Shown here one piece after another: positions 24,690 to 31,587 of a DNA stretch of 64,000 bases. The stretch is from Rheinheimera aquimaris. Its GTDB lineage: Bacteria; Pseudomonadota; Gammaproteobacteria; Enterobacterales; Alteromonadaceae. Position 1 is the stretch's first letter; each line of letters starts with the position of its first letter. Position numbers and translations under genes: made by a program. A model generated the notes under the pieces. It did not search any database. It was not told the DNA's origin and was given only the letters and a program-made list of their open reading frames with translations. The stretch spans positions 124,001 through 188,000 of the forward strand of contig NZ_JAJAVQ010000005.1 in assembly GCF_020531985.1 (NCBI RefSeq). The letters run 5' to 3'.

Positions 24690-26105
24690 TTGCGCTTACT
24701 GACAGACAGCCTGCTGCTGAATGGCGAAGGCAACCTGCAGCAGCAGTTATACCGCACATTAAAACAACAAATGTTATCCGGCCAATGGCCGGGCAGCGCG
24801 CTGCTGCCATCAAGCCGGCAGCTGGCAGCAGATTTGCAGTTAAGTCGTAACACGGTAAATCAGGTGTTGCAGCAGCTGGTCGCGGAGGGCTATATCGAAG
24901 GCCTGGCGGGGCGCGGTTACCAGGTGTGCGAGTTACCCGAACAATATTTTCAGCCTGTAGACACGCAGCTTTATGCGGATCACAGCCTGCCTTTAAACCA
25001 TTACAACCTGCCACTAAAACAGGGGCCGGTAAACGGCTTACTGCAACCTGGCGTACCGGCACTGCAATTATTCCCCTACGCTATCTGGCAGCGCCTGCAG
25101 CAGCGGCATGGCAACCGCGCCGCTCTGCACGGCTTTGCCGACCCTCTGGGTTATTTGCCACTGCGACAAGCTTTGGTGCCGTATTTACGTCAGTCACGCC
25201 AGGTTGTCTGTGATGAACACAACATTCTGATCACTGCCGGGGCGCAGCAGGCGCTGTTTGTCGCCGCTAAACTGGTGGCCCGTGCCGGTGATAGCGTGCT
25301 GATGGAAACACCGGGTTATCCCAGGCTAAAACAAGCGCTGCAACTGTGTCAGTTACACATAACACATCTGGACGCGGCTTCAACTGAAGGGCTGAGCATC
25401 AACGCGCTGCCATCGCCGTGCCAGGCTAAAGCATTGTTCCTGACACCGGGGCACCAATATCCGCTGGGCGGTATTATGCCGCTAAGCGGTCGACTGGCTG
25501 TGCTGGACTGGGCAAAGCAACACGCTATCTGGCTGGTAGAAGATGACTACGACAGCGAGTTTCAATACCGGCACCGCCCTGTCGCCAGCCTGCAAGGCCT
25601 GGCAGGTGGCGAAGGCGTGCTGTTTGCCGGTTCATTCAGTAAAACATTGTTTCCGGCACTCCGGCTCGGGTATTTGGTGGCGCCGCGTGCTGTTATCGCG
25701 CAGGCTGCGGCGATAGTGCAGGCATTACATGGTGATGTGGCATTGCTACCGCAGGCGGTACTGGCTGATTTTATCAGCGAAGGTCACTTTGGCCGCCACC
25801 TGCGCAAAATGCGCCGCCATTATCAGCAGAATAAACAGTTAGCTATCAGCATATTACAGCAGGCATTACCACAGTGCCGCTTACACGCAACTGAAGCAGG
25901 TTTGCATATTGTACTGGAGTTTCCACAGCCAATTGATGAAGGCCGGCTGCTGGCAGAGCTTACACAGCATGGTATAAAAGCCCAGCCATTGGGCCGCTAT
26001 ATATTCAGTGCTGCGCCGCGTTATGGTCTGGTGATCGGTATTGCCAACAGCAGCCAGGCGGAACTAGCCGCTGCATTGCAACAGTTGGTCACTTTAAGCC
26101 GGTAG
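24690..26105 (+). CDS. MocR-family (GntR/aminotransferase) transcriptional regulator
   Basis: A 471-residue fusion of a GntR winged helix (about 15-80: QLYRTLKQQMLSGQWPGSALLPSSRQLA, LSRNTVNQVLQQLVAEGYI) and a fold-type I PLP aminotransferase domain (about 110-470). The latter has LITAGAQQALFVAAKL, PGYPRL, HQYPLGGIMP, the Asp-containing VEDDYDSEFQYR, and the PLP-lysine in AGSFSKTLFPALRLGYL. The start is TTG, supported by AGGAG seven bases upstream. It is divergent from GNAT and PaiB-like genes, its likely targets. Effector identity (PLP, an amine or an amino acid) is not readable from the sequence. Confidence 0.92.
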   Translation: MRLLTDSLLLNGEGNLQQQLYRTLKQQMLSGQWPGSALLPSSRQLAADLQLSRNTVNQVLQQLVAEGYIEGLAGRGYQVCELPEQYFQPVDTQLYADHSLPLNHYNLPLKQGPVNGLLQPGVPALQLFPYAIWQRLQQRHGNRAALHGFADPLGYLPLRQALVPYLRQSRQVVCDEHNILITAGAQQALFVAAKLVARAGDSVLMETPGYPRLKQALQLCQLHITHLDAASTEGLSINALPSPCQAKALFLTPGHQYPLGGIMPLSGRLAVLDWAKQHAIWLVEDDYDSEFQYRHRPVASLQGLAGGEGVLFAGSFSKTLFPALRLGYLVAPRAVIAQAAAIVQALHGDVALLPQAVLADFISEGHFGRHLRKMRRHYQQNKQLAISILQQALPQCRLHATEAGLHIVLEFPQPIDEGRLLAELTQHGIKAQPLGRYIFSAAPRYGLVIGIANSSQAELAAALQQLVTLSR

Positions 26106-26134
26106 GCTTTGCTGGAACAGACTTGAGCAGCTTA

Positions 26135-27121
26135 TTAGCCACTGAGCAAAGCCGCTGCTGGGTACAGTTTACTGCCGCCAGGCTGCTGCACAGCGTAGTT
26201 AAACCCCGGCTGCAGGCAGTAGCTGCCATATTCACCCTGTTTATTCAGCGCAATAAAACCAATCTGGGTTTCGGCAATATTGCCGTTACGCAGTTTTAGC
26301 TTGTGGTAGATCCGCTGCACGGCCTGCTCGCATGCCTGTTGCGGGCTGTAGCCCTGGCGCATCAGCTCTACCACCAGAAAAGATCCCGTTACCCGGATCA
26401 CTTCTTCGCCATGGCCGGTGGCGGTGGCCGCGCCGACTTCGTTATCAACATAGAGCCCGGCGCCGATAATGGGCGAGTCACCTACCCGGCCGTGCATTTT
26501 AAACGCCATGCCACTGGTGGTGCAGGCACCGCCTAAATTGCCCTGGCTGTCCAGCGCCAGCATACCTATGGTGTCATGGTTTTCGATATTAACAATTGGC
26601 CGGTAGTTGGCATCTTTGAGCCACTGCCGCCATTCCTGCTCCGACTCAGCTGTCAGTAAATTCTCGGCGGCAAAGCCCTGTGCCAGCGCAAAATCAAGTG
26701 CGCCCTGGCCGACCAGCATCACATGCGGGGAGTGTTCCATTACGGCCCGAGCTACGGCTACCGGATATTTAATCTGCTGCAAGGCAGCGACAGCACCTAT
26801 ATTGGCGAATTCATCCATAATGCAGGCATCCAAAGTGACTTTGCCGTCGCGATCCGGCCGGCCTCCATAACCCACACTGCGCTCAGTCGGGTCAGCCTCT
26901 GTCAGCATTACGCCATGCTGCACTGCATCCACTGCACGGGCGCCTTGCTGCAATAACCTAAATGCGACCTCGTTCGCCTGCATGCCAAAGTCCCAGGTAC
27001 TTATCACCACGGGCTTTCGCGCCGGTGCGGCCACAGCTGTACATCCCGGTAATAATGCTGAAGCCGAAACACCGGCACCAAACATCGCGCTGAGTTTTAA
27101 AAAATAACGCCGTTTAAGCAT
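26135..27121 (-). CDS. Glycosylasparaginase-type Ntn hydrolase, Tat-exported
   Basis: N-terminal-nucleophile hydrolase that cleaves the GlcNAc-Asn bond of glycoasparagines. The autoprocessing site and nucleophile are in the signature NHDTIGM, with Thr184 following Asp183. Substrate residues typical of the family are in GRVGDSPIIGAGLYVDNEVGA and TGHGEE. The N-terminus has a twin-arginine motif (KRRYFLKL) and a possible lipobox (LPGC, Cys27), so the enzyme may be a periplasmic lipoprotein. I chose the ATG at 27121, which has GGAG at six bases; an upstream ATG at 27133 is possible. The gene overlaps cutC by 8 bp. HDTIGM favours glycosylasparaginase over isoaspartyl peptidase. Confidence 0.9.
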   Translation of the reverse strand: MLKRRYFLKLSAMFGAGVSASALLPGCTAVAAPARKPVVISTWDFGMQANEVAFRLLQQGARAVDAVQHGVMLTEADPTERSVGYGGRPDRDGKVTLDACIMDEFANIGAVAALQQIKYPVAVARAVMEHSPHVMLVGQGALDFALAQGFAAENLLTAESEQEWRQWLKDANYRPIVNIENHDTIGMLALDSQGNLGGACTTSGMAFKMHGRVGDSPIIGAGLYVDNEVGAATATGHGEEVIRVTGSFLVVELMRQGYSPQQACEQAVQRIYHKLKLRNGNIAETQIGFIALNKQGEYGSYCLQPGFNYAVQQPGGSKLYPAAALLSG

Positions 27122-27866
27122 CGGCTTCTCCATGTTGTTTGTTTACCGGCTTAGCTACGCACTGCTGCAGTTGTTCAAGCTTCGCCGCATCTACTTTGCC
27201 GTCGGTTAGCACCGCGGAGTGCAAGTGCCAGCATAGCTGCGCATTGCCTTGAAGGGTTTGTTGCAGCTGTGGCAAATTAGCCAGCGTAACACCACCACCT
27301 GCTACCAGCGTCAGCCGGCGGTCAATATACTGCTGCAAAGCTGCCAACTGCCGTGTGCCCAGCGTTATGCTTTGCTGTTGCTGCCACGGCGTGCCGTTGC
27401 TGAGTATGCGCTGCACACCCAAGGCCAGCAGCTGCTCAACTGCGTTAGCGGGGCTGCTGCAGGCATCAAAAGCACGGTGAAAAGTGCACGCCAGGCCCAG
27501 TTGCCGGCATTGCTGCAGCAGCAGCGTTAAAAACGGCATATCCGGCTGCGCATCAGCTGTAAGTGCACCAACCACTATGCCGTCAGCGCCTAGCTGTGCT
27601 GCTTGCTGTAGCTGCGCCTGTATCTGCTGCTGCTCTGTCACCGAGTAGATGAAATTGCCGGCTCTTGGTCTGAGCATTACCCATAACTGTGTATGTGAAT
27701 TACAGGCCTGCCGGGCCTGTGCTAACGCCTCGGCGCCAACCGACAGCCCCTGTTGCGCCATCTGGCTGCACAACTCAATGCTGTCGATACCAGCGGCACA
27801 CACTGTCTGGATATTCGTTGTCAGATACCAGCTGTCACTATCCAGACAAATTTCAATTTGCGCCAT
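27114..27866 (-). CDS. cutC: CutC-family TIM-barrel protein
   Basis: Cytoplasmic TIM-barrel protein of the CutC family, historically linked to copper homeostasis but of unsettled biochemical function. Family marks are GIDSIELCSQ, WVMLRPRAGNFIYS, GADGIVVGAL, CTFHRAFD, RILSNG and VAGGGV. The ATG at 27866 fits the family start (QIEICLDS); an upstream ATG adds 15 residues that run into the kinase gene. It overlaps the kinase gene by 14 bp and glycosylasparaginase by 8 bp, so the three are tightly coupled. In this setting a role in sugar or glycoconjugate metabolism is more plausible than copper handling; this is inference. Confidence 0.9.
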   Translation of the reverse strand: MAQIEICLDSDSWYLTTNIQTVCAAGIDSIELCSQMAQQGLSVGAEALAQARQACNSHTQLWVMLRPRAGNFIYSVTEQQQIQAQLQQAAQLGADGIVVGALTADAQPDMPFLTLLLQQCRQLGLACTFHRAFDACSSPANAVEQLLALGVQRILSNGTPWQQQQSITLGTRQLAALQQYIDRRLTLVAGGGVTLANLPQLQQTLQGNAQLCWHLHSAVLTDGKVDAAKLEQLQQCVAKPVNKQHGEADA

Positions 27867-28758
27867 GCAGCCTTGTCTCCTGCTCTGCCCGTGCCAGTTG
27901 TTGGCGGGCATAATAAACCGCGCCTACCGTTGCCGGTGCCAGCGGCGACGTAAAGCTGCTGCGCTGTGCCGCTGGCAGGTACGTCAGTAAACGCTGGCCC
28001 ACTCCACCAAGCAGGCAACAACGCCCTACTGGCAACTGCCGCTTCAGCGTGGCGATAAAATCTAACGCCTGTTGCAACATATCCAGCGCTACCGCATCAC
28101 CGCTGTCGGCAGCCTGAAACACCAAGGGTGCCAGCTCAGCATATTGCTGTGGCGTAGCCTGCAGTAGTTGCTCAGCCATCAGCGCCGCACCACCGTCAAA
28201 GTGTTGTTGTAGTAAGCCGCTTAAACGGGTTGCAGGCGCCAGGCCGTCAAGCGCCAGCAACACGGCCTGCACCGCTTGCAAGCCCAAGCCGGCACCGCTA
28301 CAAACCGCATTGATTGGAAAGCCATAGCCACCCAGCAGGGTTTCATCCTGCCCAGTCAGCCCGATAGCACTAAAACCGGTGCCAAGAATAATGACACTAC
28401 CTGCCCCACCACCATGGGCGCCGTAACAGGCAGCATGTAAGTCGGTGGTAACATGCCAGCTGGCAAAGGGGTGCTGCCACTGTAACGCAGTGGCTTTTAA
28501 CACTGCCAGATGCGCCCCGGCGAAACCTGCGCCGACATGCAAACGCCCGTAAGCATTGCTGTCCAGCCCGGTCTGCTGCAAAGCGGCATTCAGCGCCTGC
28601 CAAACATTTGCTTCAACCCGTGGCCACCCCAACCCCAGGTTTGCCGCGCCGGAGTGGCCTTCTCCAAGCAATTTACCACTTTCATCTTCCAGCCTTACCC
28701 GGCAATGACTGCCGCCGGCATCAATACCGGCAAACAGCGCAGCACTTTCACTTAACAT
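27853..28758 (-). CDS. BadF/BcrA-type amino-sugar kinase, probable GlcNAc kinase (first copy)
   Basis: ASKHA-fold ATP-dependent kinase of 301 residues in the BadF/BadG/BcrA/BcrD family, which includes eukaryotic-type N-acetylglucosamine kinases. Motifs are GIDAGGSHCRVRL (phosphate 1), TDLHAACYGA, VIILGTGFSAIG (phosphate 2), GGYGFPINAVCSGAGLGLQAV and the adenosine-loop CCLLGGVGQ. It likely phosphorylates GlcNAc released by glycosylasparaginase. It overlaps cutC by 14 bp. The discoidin lipoprotein gene lies upstream behind a hairpin, so this trio may have its own promoter or rely on read-through. A second, diverged BadF kinase is at 45029. Confidence 0.88.
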   Translation of the reverse strand: MLSESAALFAGIDAGGSHCRVRLEDESGKLLGEGHSGAANLGLGWPRVEANVWQALNAALQQTGLDSNAYGRLHVGAGFAGAHLAVLKATALQWQHPFASWHVTTDLHAACYGAHGGGAGSVIILGTGFSAIGLTGQDETLLGGYGFPINAVCSGAGLGLQAVQAVLLALDGLAPATRLSGLLQQHFDGGAALMAEQLLQATPQQYAELAPLVFQAADSGDAVALDMLQQALDFIATLKRQLPVGRCCLLGGVGQRLLTYLPAAQRSSFTSPLAPATVGAVYYARQQLARAEQETRLHGAN

Positions 28759-28780
28759 CCGTCAGACTACCTTTATCAGA

Positions 28781-28806
28781 AAAGGCGCAGCATAAGCTGC
28801 GCCTTT
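28781..28806 (-). terminator. Terminator after the discoidin lipoprotein gene
   Basis: Perfect 11-bp stem AAAGGCGCAGC/GCTGCGCCTTT with a 4-nt loop, 22 bp past the discoidin gene stop and 22 bp before the kinase start. On the minus strand it ends in CCTTTTCTG, a short T-run. Confidence 0.75.
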
Positions 28807-28828
28807 GTGTGCCAACATTGCTTTCAGC

Positions 28829-30571
28829 TTAAAGCACGGGCCCAATCAGCTCAAACTCTGCTACCTGCATTAAACTGTTATCACCTTTGTTTTTGGTGAT
28901 TTCAATGCGGTAATGGCTGAAACTGCGGCCATTAAGTAGGCTGAAGCTGCGCCGCTCAGCCCGCGCAGCAAAGCTTTCACCAGCCCAGTCGCCCAGCTGT
29001 TGCCAGCTTTCACCATCGTTTGAACCAAGCAACCGGAAGTTCTCCGGATCGCGTTCCGGCGCGTCGTTAGCACTGGTGATGGCAAAGGTATTCACAATTA
29101 CCGGCTGCGGTAAACTGATTTCCAGCCAGGAGGGCGCCTCAACCGAGGGCACGCCGCTGTTATCCAGCCATTTGGTTGCCGGGTTATTGTCAAATGCCAT
29201 AGTACCGGCTTCGCCATCACTTATTGCGGCGCGCTCTGTTACCCCGGCTGCAGCATTATCACTGTGATCCTGCGCTTGAACCTGCGGGCCTATCAGCTCA
29301 ATTTCAGCCACCTGCATTAAGCTGTTATCACCTTTGTTTTTGCTGATATTCAGCCGGTAATGGTGATAGCCCAGTGCATTGGCAACCGCAAACGTTTGCC
29401 GCTCGGCACGCTCGCTAAAACTGATACCGGCCCACTGCCCCAGGCTAACCCAGTATTCGCCGTCATTCGATGCCAACAGGCTGAAGTTTTCCGGATCCCG
29501 CTCTGGTGCATCGTTAGCGCTAACCAGCCCCAGCATATTTACGGCCTGCGGCTCTGCCAGTACAACGGCAGCCCAGGCTGGTGCATCAGCTGTTGGCACG
29601 GCGGTATTGTCCAGCCATTTGGTTTGGCTATTGCCGTCAAACGCATAGTCAGCTGCTTCAGCATCACTGATAGCGCCGCTTGACGTTACCTCTGTTGCTG
29701 TTAACGCGTGATTCAACGCCGGTACTGCCGGGCCGATAAGCTCAATTTCAGCAATTTGCATTAAGCTGTTATCACCTTTGTTCTTTGTGATATTCAGCCG
29801 GTAATACAGGTACGCCAGACTATTATTAGTGCTGAATAACCGGCGCTGGCCGCGGCTGTCAAAGCTCTCGCCGGCCCATTCGCCCAACGTCAGCCAGCTC
29901 ACACCGTCATTCGATGCCTGCAGGTTAAAGTTTTCCGGATCGCGTTCCGGTGCGTCATTGGCGCTACTGATCGCCAGGCTGCTAACGGCTTTGGCGTCGC
30001 TAAACTGAATTTGCACCCAGGAAGGCTGTTCTGCCGTTGGCACTGCGGTGTTGTCCAGCCACTTTGTGCTGAGCAAGCCATCAAAGGCCATTTCAGCACG
30101 CTCTGCATCACCGATTGCACCACGGGCGCTAATGCTGCCGCCTTGCTGGATCTGGTCCGGATAAACCGGGCCAAACAGCTGTATTTCGGCCAGTTGCATT
30201 AAGTTGGTATCACCTTTGTTTTTGGTGATATTTAGCCGGTAATAGCGATACGGCAGGCTGTTATTAAAGGCAAAATCCTGCGCCGTAAAGCGACCTTCAA
30301 AGCTGACACCGGCCCATTGCCCCAGCGTCAACCAACTTTCCCCATCATTAGAAGCCTGCAGGTTGAAGTTTTCCGGGTCGCGGTCTGGCGCATCATTAGC
30401 ACTGGTGATCGATAGCACGCTGACAGCTTGCGCCTCGGCAAACTGCAGTGTTAACCAGGCGGGTGCTTCGGCACTTGGCACAGCGGTGTTATCCAGCCAT
30501 TTCGTCTCGGCGTTGCCGTCAAAGGCCTGCTCACCGCTTTCGCTGTCGCTGATAGCGCCGCGATAGCTTAT
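28829..30571 (-). repeat. Four tandem ~420-430 bp discoidin-coding repeats
   Basis: The 3' 1.74 kb of the lipoprotein gene consists of four in-frame units that each encode the same discoidin landmarks (TKWLDN, DAPERDPENF or close variants, KNKGD). The last two copies are closest to one another at the ends. Units of this length and similarity are prone to recombination and assembly collapse. Confidence 0.8.
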
Positions 30572-31558
30572 TTGCGCACCAGCCAGATAGGCCGCCGCGG
30601 TGTATTCACGAATAGGCCCGCTACTGTTATCTGCCACCACCAGTGGCAGTTCAATATCAATAATGCTATCCGGGGTTAATCCCAACTGTGCCAGTACCGG
30701 GTGGCCCTGCAATGCATCAAGCAACTGCTGGCGCAAAACAGTGGCGGCTGTTTCATCGCCCTCTGCCGCCAGCGCCACCTGCGCCGCTGCAGCAGCAAAA
30801 CTGTCAGCCAGCGTTGCATCAGCATCAATGTGAGCGAAGGCCGCATTAACAAAAGACAGCCTTATCAGCTGGTTACTGCTTTGAGCAAAGTTTTCCGCGT
30901 TATCAGCACTTTGCAGCGGTTGTTGCATCAAATTAATGGCCGGCATGTCAACACCGAGAATACGCAGCAGCTGAGCAGAGTATTCCAGCTGTGCCGGTTC
31001 CAGCGTCGCCAAAGCAGATACGTTGCGCCCACCGGCAATTGCTGCTTCCAGTAACTGGCTGGCAAAGGTGGTCAGGGCATTTACCTGCACAGTAGCTTCT
31101 GCTGTGCCATCGGCAGCAGCGCCAAGCGGTGCTTTTAACCAGAACAGGTTAGTTAATGTCACCGCGCCCAGCGCGTCTGCGTTTACTTCCCCGCCCAAAG
31201 CTGTGTCTCCGCACAGACTGAGATCACACAACATAAGGCTGTCAGCGTTAGAAGTAACAGCGAGTTTATGCACTGCGCTAAAAGCATAACCCGGTGCAGA
31301 AGTCAGCGTTAACGACGCTTTGCCACTGCTGTCGGTTTGAATTGCAGTACTGTTTACCTCGGTGCCGTTTAACGCACTGACACTGACAGCCGCGCCGGTT
31401 AAAATGCCTTTTACTGCACTGGTATCAATCTCTGCAGAGGTTGATACCGGTGCCGGTGCATCATTTGCATCTGGCGTGTCGCCACTATCGCAGCCGGTTA
31501 ACAGTGCCAAAGCCGCAGTCATCGCACACAGCAGCTGACGTTTTTGTATTGTTTTCAT
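28829..31558 (-). CDS. Surface lipoprotein with four discoidin (F5/8 type C-like) domains
   Basis: A 909-residue lipoprotein (lipobox LTGC, Cys23). Residues about 45-320 are Ala-rich and include a carboxypeptidase-regulatory-like start (KGILTGAAVSVSALNGTEV). Then four near-identical ~140-residue discoidin modules follow at about 330-465, 475-610, 618-755 and 768-909. Each has AFDGN..TKWLDN, SANDAPERDPENF, SNDGESW and KNKGDNSLMQVAEIELIGP. These folds bind carbohydrates or cell surfaces, so this may be the surface glycan-binding partner of the TonB-dependent receptor encoded 29 bp upstream. It contains no enzymatic motif. The repeats are strongly similar also in DNA, so the number of copies may vary between strains. 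Confidence 0.88.
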   Translation of the reverse strand: MKTIQKRQLLCAMTAALALLTGCDSGDTPDANDAPAPVSTSAEIDTSAVKGILTGAAVSVSALNGTEVNSTAIQTDSSGKASLTLTSAPGYAFSAVHKLAVTSNADSLMLCDLSLCGDTALGGEVNADALGAVTLTNLFWLKAPLGAAADGTAEATVQVNALTTFASQLLEAAIAGGRNVSALATLEPAQLEYSAQLLRILGVDMPAINLMQQPLQSADNAENFAQSSNQLIRLSFVNAAFAHIDADATLADSFAAAAAQVALAAEGDETAATVLRQQLLDALQGHPVLAQLGLTPDSIIDIELPLVVADNSSGPIREYTAAAYLAGAQISYRGAISDSESGEQAFDGNAETKWLDNTAVPSAEAPAWLTLQFAEAQAVSVLSITSANDAPDRDPENFNLQASNDGESWLTLGQWAGVSFEGRFTAQDFAFNNSLPYRYYRLNITKNKGDTNLMQLAEIQLFGPVYPDQIQQGGSISARGAIGDAERAEMAFDGLLSTKWLDNTAVPTAEQPSWVQIQFSDAKAVSSLAISSANDAPERDPENFNLQASNDGVSWLTLGEWAGESFDSRGQRRLFSTNNSLAYLYYRLNITKNKGDNSLMQIAEIELIGPAVPALNHALTATEVTSSGAISDAEAADYAFDGNSQTKWLDNTAVPTADAPAWAAVVLAEPQAVNMLGLVSANDAPERDPENFSLLASNDGEYWVSLGQWAGISFSERAERQTFAVANALGYHHYRLNISKNKGDNSLMQVAEIELIGPQVQAQDHSDNAAAGVTERAAISDGEAGTMAFDNNPATKWLDNSGVPSVEAPSWLEISLPQPVIVNTFAITSANDAPERDPENFRLLGSNDGESWQQLGDWAGESFAARAERRSFSLLNGRSFSHYRIEITKNKGDNSLMQVAEFELIGPVL

Positions 31559-31587
31559 TATTTATTCCGCCTCTTTATCTGCCTGGT

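Noticed and set aside
26105-26153. Inverted repeat GGCTTTGCT/AGCAAAGCC at the MocR/glycosylasparaginase convergent junction
   Set aside because: The 31-nt loop makes an intrinsic terminator unlikely, though it fits the pattern of the other convergent junctions.
29360-29683. Plus-strand open frames opposite the discoidin repeats
   Set aside because: They recur in each repeat because the repeats share sequence on both strands; there is no independent coding evidence.
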